Below, piece after piece: positions 25,660 through 34,999 of a stretch of 64,000 nt of DNA (its first letter is position 1; each line of letters opens with the position of its first letter). The stretch covers positions 434,001 through 498,000 of the forward strand of contig NZ_FOKT01000001.1 in the NCBI RefSeq assembly GCF_900112305.1, given 5' to 3'. The position numbers and the translations under genes are program-made. The notes beneath the pieces are model-generated. The model saw only the letters and a list, made by a program, of their open reading frames with translations, did not search any database and was not told the origin of the DNA. Source of the stretch: Microbulbifer thermotolerans (GTDB lineage: Bacteria; Pseudomonadota; Gammaproteobacteria; Pseudomonadales; Cellvibrionaceae).

Positions 25660-27264
25660 TCAGGCAACGGCGATTTCGATCAGTGTCGGTGTGTTTCTGG
25701 CGCGAGCCTCGGCAACGGCGTCTGCCAGTTGATCCGGGCGGTGGATACGGCATCCCTCAGCGCCGAAGGCGCGCGCCAGGGCAACGAAGTCTGGTGTGCG
25801 CAGTTCCACCCCTTCGCGGGGGACTTCGGCGGCATCCATAAAGTCTCGGATTTCCCCGTAGCCGGCATTGTTCCATACCAGTATCGGCAACGATAGCCGC
25901 TGCTCCACCGCTACCGCCAATTCCCCCAGGGTGAACATCAGGCCGCCATCGCCAATCAGCGCGAGCACTTCTCTGCCGCTCGCCAACTTGGCGCCGATGG
26001 CGGCTGGCAGGGCAAAGCCCAGCGTGCCATAGCCCGTCGTGCAGGTAATGTGGCTGCGCGGATGGTAAAGCGGCAGGGCGTGGTTGGTGTTGTAAGCCAG
26101 TTGGGTGGAATCGGTCACCAGTACGCCGTCTTCCGGCAGGGCGGCCCGCAGTGCCTCCACCCAGGGAAAACGCGCTTCCGAGCCCGGCCACCACTCGGCG
26201 CGGCAATCCCGCAAAATCTGCGCGACTTCCGCTGCCGCCGCCTCGCGGGCGGCATCACTGCGCGGTTGCAGCGCGCCGTTGAGCTGCTCCAGAGTTTCGC
26301 GCGCGTCGGCACAGATGGCCAGATCGGGACTGGCGTTGCACGTCAGTTGTGCCGGGTCTCTGTCCACGCGGATCAGCTTGCCTCTAAAGGCGTAGTTTTC
26401 CCGCACCAGGTTGCGGTCCGTTTCCGCCAGTTCCGTGCCCACCGCCAGCACGACATCGGCGCTTTCCACACGCTCGCGGGCGCAGCGGAAGCTCAGGTTG
26501 GCACCGCCACACAGCGGGTGCCGCTCATCGACAACCCCCTTGGCGGCCAGAGACAGGAAGACCGGGGCGCCCAACTTTTCCGAAATTGCCGCCGCTTCAA
26601 GGCCGGCCTCCTGGGCACCGCCGCCGAGCAGTATCGCCGGGCGCTTGGCCTCCTGCAGCCAACCGGCAGCGGTCGCCACGGCTTTTGCACTTGCCGCCGC
26701 AGGCTGGGCCCCCGGGCAGGCGCGGTAGTCATCCAGCTGACCGGGCATGGGGGCAGGGAAGAGATCGATGGGTATCTCAATATGCACTGGCCCCGGGCGG
26801 CTGGAAGTGAGCAAAAGAAAGGCGCGGGCGATCACCTCCGGCAGCTGTTCCGCGTGAGTCAGAGTGTGTTGCCAGATGCACAGGCCGCGACTGACATCAC
26901 TCTGGCGCGGCAGTTCGTGCAGGCGCCCTCCGCCCAGGCCCAGATCCTCGCGCCGGTTGACTGCGGAGATAACCAGCATCGGCACAGAATCCGAGTAGGC
27001 CTGAGCCATGGCGGTAGCGGCGTTGGTCAGCCCCGGGCCCGTGATCAGAAAGCAGACGCCGGGCCGACCGCTGGCGCGGGCGTAGCCGTCGGCCATAAAC
27101 GCGGCGCCCTGTTCGTGGCGCGGGGTGATGTGCTGCAGGCCGCTGCCCGGTAGACCGCGGTACAGCTCGATGGTGTGTACGCCGGGAATACCGAACACTT
27201 TCTCCACTCGGTATTCCCGCAGCAGACGCATCAGTACTTGAGCACAGGTGGGCGCAGAGGGCAT
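25660..27264 (-). CDS. ThDP-dependent decarboxylase, AruI-like (acetolactate synthase family)
   Basis: A 534-residue three-domain ThDP enzyme. The pyrimidine-binding N-domain has VFGIPGVHTIELYRGLP and the catalytic Glu in RHEQGAAFMADGYA. The central domain follows at about 190-330. The C-terminal Mg-ThDP motif is LIGDGGLMFTLGELAVAV with NNAGYGEI. The opening, especially FGIPGVHTIELYRGLPGSG, recalls 2-ketoarginine decarboxylase AruI more than biosynthetic IlvB, and no small subunit gene is nearby. Together with the downstream ALDH it suggests arginine degradation via 4-guanidinobutanoate. A generic acetolactate synthase-like function is the alternative. Confidence 0.75.
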   Translation of the reverse strand: MPSAPTCAQVLMRLLREYRVEKVFGIPGVHTIELYRGLPGSGLQHITPRHEQGAAFMADGYARASGRPGVCFLITGPGLTNAATAMAQAYSDSVPMLVISAVNRREDLGLGGGRLHELPRQSDVSRGLCIWQHTLTHAEQLPEVIARAFLLLTSSRPGPVHIEIPIDLFPAPMPGQLDDYRACPGAQPAAASAKAVATAAGWLQEAKRPAILLGGGAQEAGLEAAAISEKLGAPVFLSLAAKGVVDERHPLCGGANLSFRCARERVESADVVLAVGTELAETDRNLVRENYAFRGKLIRVDRDPAQLTCNASPDLAICADARETLEQLNGALQPRSDAAREAAAAEVAQILRDCRAEWWPGSEARFPWVEALRAALPEDGVLVTDSTQLAYNTNHALPLYHPRSHITCTTGYGTLGFALPAAIGAKLASGREVLALIGDGGLMFTLGELAVAVEQRLSLPILVWNNAGYGEIRDFMDAAEVPREGVELRTPDFVALARAFGAEGCRIHRPDQLADAVAEARARNTPTLIEIAVA

Positions 27265-27478
27265 TGCGAATTTCCTTGTTCATTCAAAACCGCATGGAGC
27301 CTAGCGGCGGGTGTTGAGCGGTGCAAGCGCCTGCAGACTCTGCGCGTCGGGGCGGGATATCGCAGGAAAATTGAGAAATATCCGGTGTTATGAAAGGAAA
27401 TTTGCGCAAGGGCGGAAGATTGGGAAAAAGCGGCGGAGTGAGTACACTTGCCCCTTGAACAAGATAAGGATGTAGAGC

Positions 27479-28117
27479 ATGGAAATTGATCAGTGGCGCC
27501 GGGACTATCTGCGCGGCGGTTTGCGCCGCAAGGATCTGAAGTCGAGCCCGGTGGAGCAGTTTCGCCAGTGGCTGAGTGAAGCGGTGGAGGCGGGCCTGAC
27601 CGACCCCAGCGCCATGTGCCTGGCCACCGCGGATGCCAGTGGCCAGCCTTCCCAGCGGATCGTGCTTTTAAAGGGGTTCGATGAGCGGGGCTTTGTTTTT
27701 TACACCAACCTCCAGAGCCATAAGGCGCGGGATATCTCCGCCAATCCAAAGGTATCTCTGCTCTTCCCCTGGCACTCGCTGGAACGCCAGGTAATTGTTT
27801 ATGGGCGCGCTGAGGCACTGTCTCGGGAAGAAGCTCTGGCGTATTTCCACACCCGTCCGCGTGACAGCCAGTTGGCGGCCCGGGCTTCCCGCCAGAGCGA
27901 GCCACTGGAGTCCCGAGCGGTGCTGGAGCAGCAATTCCAGGCTGAGAAGGAGAAGTACGGTGAAGGGGAAATTCCGCTGCCGGACTTCTGGGGCGGTTAT
28001 CGGGTGCAGCCGGATGCAATGGAGTTTTGGCAGGGTGGCGCCAACCGCCTGCACGACCGCTTCATATACCGCCGTGAAGACGGTGATCAGTGGGCGGCCG
28101 AGAGGCTGTCTCCCTAG
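27479..28117 (+). CDS. pdxH: Pyridoxamine 5'-phosphate oxidase
   Basis: A 212-residue FMN enzyme that oxidises PNP or PMP to pyridoxal 5'-phosphate. Family motifs are [22 protein letters not shown] near residue 43, [15 protein letters not shown] (FMN site), [16 protein letters not shown] and the C-terminal [24 protein letters not shown] with the substrate-binding RLHDR. It matches E. coli PdxH in length (218). It is the only gene between the divergent AruI-like gene and the quinone oxidoreductase, and probably monocistronic. pdxJ of the same pathway lies at 40.7 kb. Confidence 0.95.
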   Translation: MEIDQWRRDYLRGGLRRKDLKSSPVEQFRQWLSEAVEAGLTDPSAMCLATADASGQPSQRIVLLKGFDERGFVFYTNLQSHKARDISANPKVSLLFPWHSLERQVIVYGRAEALSREEALAYFHTRPRDSQLAARASRQSEPLESRAVLEQQFQAEKEKYGEGEIPLPDFWGGYRVQPDAMEFWQGGANRLHDRFIYRREDGDQWAAERLSP

Positions 28118-28289
28118 CCAATCACAGAGATTCCGCCTGACGCCGCTCGGTAAAAAAGCTAGCGGACAAGGGCAATAACCCCCAAGCGCTGGCAATTCTG
28201 GGTGGCCTGGGGGCCGGTTTTACTTCGCTGAACAAAGGGCGGGTTTTGGGTGTCGAGTTGTGATACACCGTTGCCCGCCAAAAGATTTC

Positions 28290-28316
28290 AATCGCGGCCT
28301 TGGCCGCGATTTTTAT
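28290..28316 (+). terminator. Intrinsic terminator-like hairpin just before the qor ribosome site
   Basis: The arms AATCGCGGCC (28290-28299) and GGCCGCGATT (28302-28311) pair perfectly and run into TTTAT. It ends immediately before the AGGGAGAAAGG ribosome site of the next gene. It could terminate pdxH transcripts or act as a leader attenuator. Confidence 0.65.
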
Positions 28317-28328
28317 AGGGAGAAAGGC

Positions 28329-29306
28329 ATGCGTTTTATTGACTTGCCGGAATACGGCGGTCCGGAAGTGTTGCAGTTGTCCGAGGGCGAGAAGCCGCGG
28401 CCGGCTGCCGGCGAAGTGCTAATCAAGGTCGCTGCCGCCGGCGTCAATCGCCCGGATATTGTTCAACGCAAAGGACTGTATCCACCGCCGCCCGGAGCCT
28501 CACCGATTCCGGGGCTGGAGGTGGCGGGAGAGGTGGTCGCTGTCGGCGAGGGGGCTGCGCGCTGGCATGTGGGTGACCGGGTTTGCGCGCTTACCAACGG
28601 CGGGGGTTATGCCGATTATGTCACAGTGCCCGCTGGCCAGTGCCTGCCTGTGCCCCAGGGGCTGTCCCCGGTTGAGGCGGCGGCATTGCCGGAGACGTTT
28701 TTTACCGTATGGAGCAATGTATTCGACCGCGGCCGGCTGCAAGCCGGGGAGGTGTTCCTGGTGCACGGCGGTTCTTCCGGCATAGGCACTACGGCCATTC
28801 AGCTGGCGAGTCAATTCGGCGCAAGGGTTTTTGCCACTGCCGGGTCCGACGACAAGTGCCGCGCCTGCGAGTCGCTGGGGGCGGAAAGAGCAATCAATTA
28901 CAGGGCCGAGGATTTTGTGGAAGTGGTGCGCGCGGCGACGGATGAGCGCGGTGCCGATGTCATTTTGGATATGGTTGGAGGCGACTATATTGCGCGCAAC
29001 ATGAAGGCCGCTGCAATGGACGGGCGCATCGTCAATATCGCTTATCTGCAGGGAGCTAAGGTGCAGGTAAACATGTTGCCGGTGATGCTCAAGCGCCTGA
29101 TCCTCACCGGTTCTACATTGCGCCCCCGCAGCGCGGAAGAAAAGGCCGCGATAGCTCAAGCATTGGAAGAGAAAGTTTGGCCACTGATCGAGAAGGGAAA
29201 GATCCGTCCCCAGGTTTACGCCACCTTTCCGCTGCCGGAAGCCGCGGAGGCGCACCGGCTGATGGAATCCGGCGCTCATGTCGGGAAAATTGTATTGACA
29301 CTTTAA
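28329..29306 (+). CDS. NAD(P)H:quinone oxidoreductase, zinc-free MDR family
   Basis: A 325-residue medium-chain reductase without zinc ligands. Motifs are VNRPDIVQRKGLYPPPPGASPIPGLE, AALPETFFTVWSNVF, the nucleotide loop HGGSSGIGTTAIQLA and DMVGGDYIARNMKAAAMDGRIV. The pattern is that of the PIG3/TP53I3-like quinone oxidoreductases that use NADPH. The start MRFIDLPEYGG at 28329 follows GGGAGAAAGG. The gene is bounded by a hairpin upstream and a repeat element downstream, and is probably monocistronic. Confidence 0.9.
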   Translation: MRFIDLPEYGGPEVLQLSEGEKPRPAAGEVLIKVAAAGVNRPDIVQRKGLYPPPPGASPIPGLEVAGEVVAVGEGAARWHVGDRVCALTNGGGYADYVTVPAGQCLPVPQGLSPVEAAALPETFFTVWSNVFDRGRLQAGEVFLVHGGSSGIGTTAIQLASQFGARVFATAGSDDKCRACESLGAERAINYRAEDFVEVVRAATDERGADVILDMVGGDYIARNMKAAAMDGRIVNIAYLQGAKVQVNMLPVMLKRLILTGSTLRPRSAEEKAAIAQALEEKVWPLIEKGKIRPQVYATFPLPEAAEAHRLMESGAHVGKIVLTL

Positions 29307-29383
29307 AAAAACTGCGGTCAACCGGCTTCGAGGCGGTAACAATACTATGCTGCCAGGTGAGAAGCTCGGGCGACCGCTGGGCA

Positions 29384-29510
29384 TTTCGAAATCGCCGAAT
29401 AAAAGGGCGGGAGCGGCGGGCACATGCTCTTGTGTTCTCGAATTGCCGGTTCCACTGCCTGAGTGCCTCGAAACCAGCTTCAGCGCTTACGTGAATCAAT
29501 CAGAGGTATC
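29384..29510. repeat. Degenerate AATTAATCAGAGG element reaching into the mltF-like gene
   Basis: TTTCGAAAT (29384) marks the inner boundary. The right half reads CCTGAGTGCCTCGAAACC and ends GAATCAATCAGAGGTATC. The YTAR flank is not preserved (TGAT). The last ten or so codons of the leftward lytic transglycosylase gene are made by this element, including its TGA stop. Confidence 0.6.
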
Positions 29511-31804
29511 TGATTCTTCTTTTCCTTTGCGGCGGAACCACCGCTTCGCCCGCGGGATTCAGCTATGTCTTCCCTTGCATTTTTTCTGAGTGGCGGGCGT
29601 ACGCTGATCTCTCCGCTGGCCACTGCTGCATAGGCTCGGTAGAGATTGCTGATATTGCGTACATACTGCACGGGCTCGGCGCCGCGCACGTAACCGTAGC
29701 GGGCTTTGCTGAAGTATTGGGGCTCTGACAGTTTCAGCATCGCAACTTCCACATTGCCGAACCATACATTGGGGTCCAGGCCGAGCTCCTCGGCCAAACG
29801 CTGGGCATCCAGGAGGTGGCCATATCCGGCGTTATAGGAAGCCAGGGTGAACCACAGCCTGTTGACCGCTGAGAGCTTTGGACTGAATCTGCTGCGTACC
29901 CAGTCGAGATATTTCACCCCGGCGTTAATATTGCGGTCGGGCTCAAACACCGGCGGTGGAAATCCCATTTCCTCCGCCGTAGCCGGCATCAGCTGCATCA
30001 GGCCCTGGGCCCCAACGGGGGACACTGCATTGGGGTTGAAATTGCTCTCCTGCCACATTTGTGCGACGACCAGACGCCAATCGAAGTCGTAGTCGATGGA
30101 GAAGTTTTTCACCAGACTGTCAAAGGGAGAGAGGTCCTGACCCGGAATAATGCGTGCTTTGACCCTTTGAGTGAAACGCTTATTGGGTTCGAAATAGGCT
30201 GCGAACTGCTTTTCGTATTGCTTGGTTTTTCGATATTTTTTTAGAAAACTGTTCAACCTTTTCAGTAATTCTCTGTTTTCGGGTAACACCATCCAGCCTT
30301 GCGGTTTAGGGTCGCCCAGCAGGGTTCCGGTGATCAGGTTTGGCTGTAGTGAAGCTTCGATTTTAACTGCGTCGCTGTCCGCGACAGAGGCATCCAGCAA
30401 GCCGTCTGAAATCATATTGAATATTTCCGACTGCGAAATACCGGGCGGGGCAACTTGGATGTCCACATCAATACCACTGTCGCGGATTGTCCGCGCTGTG
30501 TCGATAAATGGAGAGAAGGCGCGTAAGGTAAGTGTACGCCCGGCCAGATCCTGGACTTTCGCAATTGGGGGTTTGTCCTTGTTGCTCACCACCTGTTCCG
30601 GGGTTTCCATATAGGAAACTGTGAATTTTACGCCTTCTTTTTCCCGCGCTTCGGTAATGGTGGTGGAGGCGCCGGCAAAGTCACCGCGGCCCGCCTTGAG
30701 CCAGTCGGCCAGGTTTTCGTTGTAGGGAACAACAACAACCTGCAATTGCAGTTTGTGCTTATCGGCGAAGGCTTTGGCCAGGTCGTAGTCGAATCCCATT
30801 AGCACCCCCTTCCATAAAAAATAGGAAGTGGGTCCGTTGTAGGTCAGAAGTCGGATCAGACCGGATTTTTTGATTTGTTTCCAGTCTCCGGTCCGTGCTT
30901 CTTGTTCGCTGACTAGATTGCGGGTAAGGAAGTTGTCGACTCTGACCAGTAGATTTCTTGAGCCTTTGCGCATTCCCCAGGCGACGATTTCCTTTTCCCC
31001 CACATCCCCACCCATGCGTATATCGTCCCGGTAACTGCGCATATCCTCGGCGATATAGTTATAGAGAATGGCAACCCGGTTTTTCCGTGCGTTGAGTAGA
31101 TCCAAAAATTTGTCTTTATCGATGTAGTCGCTGACCTCCCGGATCGTCAGGTTGGCATCGGGGTTTTCTGCGATCAGGCGCTTGGCGGTATCTTCAAAGA
31201 TGGAACCGGGCTGGACGACGAGCTCTACATCACGCAGTTTTTGAACACTGCTGATGTCCGGTCCGTTTCTTCCGGTGACCAGTATTTGCTGGGCGTCCAT
31301 AATGGGAATAGTGAAGTCGATCAGTTCGCGCCGCGCCTCCGTGTCCGTCAGGTCGTAGGCCACTATATCGGCGCGGCCGGTGCGCACCATTTCAATGGCT
31401 TCGGGCGGTGTGCGCGCGCGCAGCCAAACTGGTTCCAGCTTGAGTTTTTCCGCCAGCTTGTTGGCGAGATCGAAGTGGCGCAGTGTGACGATGTGCGCCC
31501 TCGGCAGCATATCTTCCGAGGCCCCGGTGAGGTTTACGAAGCGGATGGTGCCGCGCTTTTTAATGGCCTTGAGGTCGCCGGTCTCGATGTAATTGTCGAT
31601 AGGCGGTTGTTCGGCTTTCTCAGGCAGAGGCACTTTTTCCAGGCGATCTTCAGTCTCCACCGTTTGCTCCGCGGCGCGCTCGGTTTTTTCTGCTCTGCCT
31701 TCCTCTTTCCCGCAGGAGGTGACCAAAAGCAGGAAAACCGCGGAAATGACCACCAGTGCGGCAACGAGGGAAGATGAAGATAAAGCACTGCAACGGCTCG
31801 GCAT
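29480..31804 (-). CDS. MltF-like lytic transglycosylase lipoprotein with two SBP domains
   Basis: A 774-residue envelope protein. The N-terminal lipobox LLLVTSC places it in a membrane. Residues about 78-305 form one extracellular solute-binding family 3 domain (IKKRGTIRFVNLTGASEDM start), and about 313-560 form a second (IKKSGLIRLLTYNGPTSYF start). The SLT domain is at about 565-725, with catalytic E586 in MWQESNFNPNAVSPVGAQGLMQLMP. Ordinary MltF (about 480-520) has only one SBP domain. It cleaves peptidoglycan with 1,6-anhydro ends; the SBP domains may sense muropeptides or amino acids. The C-terminal PLIDSRKR is encoded by a repeat element. Confidence 0.85.
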   Translation of the reverse strand: MPSRCSALSSSSLVAALVVISAVFLLLVTSCGKEEGRAEKTERAAEQTVETEDRLEKVPLPEKAEQPPIDNYIETGDLKAIKKRGTIRFVNLTGASEDMLPRAHIVTLRHFDLANKLAEKLKLEPVWLRARTPPEAIEMVRTGRADIVAYDLTDTEARRELIDFTIPIMDAQQILVTGRNGPDISSVQKLRDVELVVQPGSIFEDTAKRLIAENPDANLTIREVSDYIDKDKFLDLLNARKNRVAILYNYIAEDMRSYRDDIRMGGDVGEKEIVAWGMRKGSRNLLVRVDNFLTRNLVSEQEARTGDWKQIKKSGLIRLLTYNGPTSYFLWKGVLMGFDYDLAKAFADKHKLQLQVVVVPYNENLADWLKAGRGDFAGASTTITEAREKEGVKFTVSYMETPEQVVSNKDKPPIAKVQDLAGRTLTLRAFSPFIDTARTIRDSGIDVDIQVAPPGISQSEIFNMISDGLLDASVADSDAVKIEASLQPNLITGTLLGDPKPQGWMVLPENRELLKRLNSFLKKYRKTKQYEKQFAAYFEPNKRFTQRVKARIIPGQDLSPFDSLVKNFSIDYDFDWRLVVAQMWQESNFNPNAVSPVGAQGLMQLMPATAEEMGFPPPVFEPDRNINAGVKYLDWVRSRFSPKLSAVNRLWFTLASYNAGYGHLLDAQRLAEELGLDPNVWFGNVEVAMLKLSEPQYFSKARYGYVRGAEPVQYVRNISNLYRAYAAVASGEISVRPPLRKNAREDIAESRGRSGGSAAKEKKNQIPLIDSRKR

Positions 31805-31873
31805 AGATCGCTCCGTCAGCCATCTACGCGGGAATTCTAGTGTGGGCAGCGCTCAGTCGCCCAAAAGGGGGGA

Positions 31874-33220
31874 TCAGCCCTCTGTTTCTTTCACGGTCGC
31901 GGAGAAGTGTCCCTCGGCCAGCCGGACCCGCAGCGACTGGCCAGGGTGCAACTGACAGCTGCTTTTTATTACGCGTCCGGTGTCGTCCTGCACAATGGCA
32001 TAGCCCCTTTGCAGCACAGCGAGCGGACTGACATTGTGCAAGAGTTGTGCCCTGTGGCTGAGCAGTTCGCGGCGCTGACGCAATGTGAGTTGCACTGCCC
32101 GCTGCAGTTTTTGTGCCGTCGCCGACAGTCTTTCCCGCCCCAGTTGCAGGCTGCGTTCAGGGTGGCAGTGGGCAAAGGCGCGCAGTGCCGCGCGCAGTTC
32201 CTCACGGCGCGACTGCAGCTGTTGGCGGCAAGCCGCGTGTAGACGCATTTCCAGATGGTCCAGCCGCTGTGTGCGGTTCTGCAGTTGCTCGCGGGGATGG
32301 CGCAGGCGCGCGCTGGTAATCTGCAATTGTTGGCGCATGTGGCGCAGTTGCGATTGGGCCGCGCGGATAAGGCGCTGCCGTTGATTTTGCAGTGTTTGCA
32401 GTAGTTCAGTGGCATGGCGGCTTGCGATTTCCGCCGCGGCGGAGGGGGTGGGGGCGCGCAGGTCTGCGACCAGGTCGGCAATTGTGGTATCCGTTTCGTG
32501 GCCGACAGCGGAGATGGTTGGGATATCGCAGGCGGCGAGCGCGCGTGCGACTACCTCCTCATTAAAGGGCCAGAGATCCTCCAGAGAGCCGCCGCCGCGC
32601 CCGACAATAAGCAGGTCGTGGCGCCCGCTGCGGCTGGCTTTTGTTATGGCGTCGGCAATCTGTTGCGCCGCGCCCGCCCCCTGTACCTGCACTGGCCAAA
32701 TTTCGATTTCGGCGGCGGGAAAGCGCCGCCCGAGCACTTGAATCATATCCCGCACCGCCGCGCCGGTGGGGGAAGTAACGATACCGATATTGCCCGGCAG
32801 TCGTGGCAGACTTTTTTTGCGCGAGAGCGCAAAAAGCCCCTCTGCCTGCAGCCTGGCCTTCAGCTGTTCCAGTCGGCGCATCAGAGCGCCGAACCCCGCT
32901 TCTTCCATATGTTCAACGATCAGCTGAAACTCGCCCCGGCCCTCGTAGAGGCCGGCCCTGGCCCGGACCAGTACCTCGCGGCCGTTTTCAGGGCGGAAGG
33001 CCACATTGCGGTTGCGGCCCCGGAACATGGCGCAGCGCACTTGGGCGCGGGCGTCTTTGAGGGTGAAATACCAGTGGCCGGAACTGGGCGCGGCGAAGTT
33101 GGAGATCTCCCCGCTCACCCAAAGCAGAGGCACTGTTCCTTCCAACAGCTGCTTGATCTCCCGGTTCAGGTCGCTGACGGAAAGAACACTGCGCTTGGCG
33201 ATGGCAGAGTTATCTGGCAT
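31874..33220 (-). CDS. xseA: Exodeoxyribonuclease VII large subunit
   Basis: A 448-residue nuclease subunit. The N-terminal OB fold (about 8-100: LSVSDLNREIKQLLEGTVPLLWVSGEISNF) is followed by the catalytic core with GIVTSPTGAAVRDMIQVLGRRFP and DLLIVGRGGGSLEDLWPFNEE. The C-terminal half is a long coiled coil rich in Gln, Arg and Leu. With XseB (not in this window) it degrades single-stranded DNA. The start MPDNSAIAK at 33220 is chosen. It is divergent from guaB, an arrangement common in gammaproteobacteria. Confidence 0.95.
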   Translation of the reverse strand: MPDNSAIAKRSVLSVSDLNREIKQLLEGTVPLLWVSGEISNFAAPSSGHWYFTLKDARAQVRCAMFRGRNRNVAFRPENGREVLVRARAGLYEGRGEFQLIVEHMEEAGFGALMRRLEQLKARLQAEGLFALSRKKSLPRLPGNIGIVTSPTGAAVRDMIQVLGRRFPAAEIEIWPVQVQGAGAAQQIADAITKASRSGRHDLLIVGRGGGSLEDLWPFNEEVVARALAACDIPTISAVGHETDTTIADLVADLRAPTPSAAAEIASRHATELLQTLQNQRQRLIRAAQSQLRHMRQQLQITSARLRHPREQLQNRTQRLDHLEMRLHAACRQQLQSRREELRAALRAFAHCHPERSLQLGRERLSATAQKLQRAVQLTLRQRRELLSHRAQLLHNVSPLAVLQRGYAIVQDDTGRVIKSSCQLHPGQSLRVRLAEGHFSATVKETEG

Positions 33221-33314
33221 ATCGGTCTCTGGATGGTGGATTTGGCGGGCCAATATTGCAGCATCGCCGCTTGAGGTAAAGCCACATTTGTCCGGCGGAG
33301 TGAAAAATAGTCTT

Positions 33315-33342
33315 TTGCTGGCGGCGCACTTGCGGGTATAAT
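33315..33342 (+). promoter_or_regulatory. Sigma-70 promoter of guaB
   Basis: TTGCTG (33315-33320) and a perfect TATAAT (33337-33342) are separated by 16 bp and lie about 40 bp before the guaB start. Transcription would begin near 33350. Confidence 0.75.
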
Positions 33343-33384
33343 CGCTCCGATACCCAATCCCGCTCTTTCGAGGTTTGAGTGTCC

Positions 33385-34872
33385 ATGTCTGAATCCGGCC
33401 TGCGCATCGCGCGCGAAGCTCTCACTTTTGATGATGTCCTGCTGGTGCCCGGTTACTCCGAGGTAACGGCAAAAGATGTAAGTCTCAAGACTAAACTTTC
33501 CCGCAATATCTCTTTGAATATTCCCGTTGTGTCCGCCGCTATGGATACGGTCACCGAGTCCCGTCTGGCGATTGCGTTGGCGCAGGAAGGCGGTATCGGC
33601 ATTATTCACAAGAGTATGACCATCGAGGACCAAGCGCTGGCAGTGCGCGCGGTGAAGAAGTTCGAGGCCGGTGTGGTCAAGGACCCGATTACTATCGAGT
33701 CCGATGCCACGGTACGGGATCTGATTGCACTCACCTCTCACCACAATATTTCCGGTGTGCCGGTGATGGAGAAGGGCAACCTGGTTGGTATCGTCACCAG
33801 CCGCGATGTGCGCTTTCAGACGGATCTGGATGCTACCGTTGCCAGCATTATGACCTCGCGGGAGCGGCTGGTGACGGCACCGGAAGGTGCCGCGCCGGAA
33901 CAGGTTCGCGAGTTGTTGCACAAGCACCGTATCGAGAAGGTGCTTGTGGTCAACGATAATTTCGAACTGCGCGGCCTGATTACCGTCAAGGATTTCAATA
34001 AGGCGGAGCAGTACCCGAATTCCTGCAAGGACGGGGATGGCCGCCTGCGCGTCGGCGCATCCGTGGGCACCAGCCCGGACACCGATGACCGTGTGGCGGC
34101 TCTGGTCGAGGCCGGTGTTGACGTATTGGTGGTGGATACCGCCCACGGCCATTCCCGCAATGTGATTGAGCGGGTGCGCCGCATTAAAGAGATGCATCCG
34201 CAGGTAGATGTTGTCGGCGGTAATATCGCTACTGCCGAGGCTGCGCGGGCACTGGTTGAAGCCGGTGCGGATGCCGTCAAGGTGGGTATCGGCCCCGGCT
34301 CCATCTGTACCACTCGCATAGTGACCGGCATAGGCGTACCTCAGATCACCGCTATCTCAGAAGTGGCCCAGGCCCTGGCCGGCACGGATATACCGCTGAT
34401 TGCCGACGGCGGCATTCGCTATTCCGGCGATATTGCCAAAGCCATAGTGGCCGGTGCCCACTCGGTGATGATGGGCTCCATGTTCGCCGGTACCGAAGAG
34501 GCGCCGGGCGAGGTGGAACTCTATCAGGGCCGTACCTACAAGTCCTACCGCGGTATGGGCAGTCTGGGAGCCATGTCCCGCACCCAGGGATCTTCCGACC
34601 GCTACTTCCAGGATGCCAGCAAGGGGGCAGAGAAACTGGTGCCGGAAGGTATCGAAGGGCGGGTACCCTACAAAGGGCCGCTATCGGTCATCGTGCATCA
34701 GATGATGGGAGGACTGCGCGCGGCTATGGGCTACACCGGTAGCGTGGATATCGAGACCATGCGCACCAGGCCCGAGTTTGTGCGCGTAACCTCCGCGGGT
34801 ATGGGCGAGTCCCACGTGCACGATGTGCAGATCACCAAGGAGGCCCCCAACTACCCGGTGGGTGGTCGCTAA
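33385..34872 (+). CDS. guaB: IMP dehydrogenase
   Basis: A 495-residue enzyme that oxidises IMP to XMP with NAD+, the committed step to GMP. The barrel has [15 protein letters not shown] at the N-terminus and the catalytic C308 in [15 protein letters not shown]; the flap carries RGMGSLGAM. Two CBS domains are inserted at about 95-150 and 155-210. The ATG at 33385 is preferred; an in-frame GTG 6 nt upstream is equally placed for the GAGG site. It is followed by a strong hairpin and guaA, so guaBA form an operon with possible intercistronic attenuation. Confidence 0.97.
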   Translation: MSESGLRIAREALTFDDVLLVPGYSEVTAKDVSLKTKLSRNISLNIPVVSAAMDTVTESRLAIALAQEGGIGIIHKSMTIEDQALAVRAVKKFEAGVVKDPITIESDATVRDLIALTSHHNISGVPVMEKGNLVGIVTSRDVRFQTDLDATVASIMTSRERLVTAPEGAAPEQVRELLHKHRIEKVLVVNDNFELRGLITVKDFNKAEQYPNSCKDGDGRLRVGASVGTSPDTDDRVAALVEAGVDVLVVDTAHGHSRNVIERVRRIKEMHPQVDVVGGNIATAEAARALVEAGADAVKVGIGPGSICTTRIVTGIGVPQITAISEVAQALAGTDIPLIADGGIRYSGDIAKAIVAGAHSVMMGSMFAGTEEAPGEVELYQGRTYKSYRGMGSLGAMSRTQGSSDRYFQDASKGAEKLVPEGIEGRVPYKGPLSVIVHQMMGGLRAAMGYTGSVDIETMRTRPEFVRVTSAGMGESHVHDVQITKEAPNYPVGGR

Positions 34873-34937
34873 TTCCCGGAACGCGCCGCCGCAGTGGCCC
34901 CGGTCGCTTCGGTAAAGTAAAACCGGATATTCACTCG

Positions 34938-34962
34938 CAAACGGACCCGCCGGGTCCGTTTG
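34938..34962 (+). terminator. Hairpin between guaB and guaA
   Basis: Perfect 11 bp arms CAAACGGACCC and GGGTCCGTTTG with a 3 nt loop, followed by TAATTT, 37 nt before the guaA start. It is likely a partial terminator or processing signal within the operon. Confidence 0.65.
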
Positions 34963-34999
34963 TAATTTAGGAACACTATTCGCCAAATTTGGATAAGCC

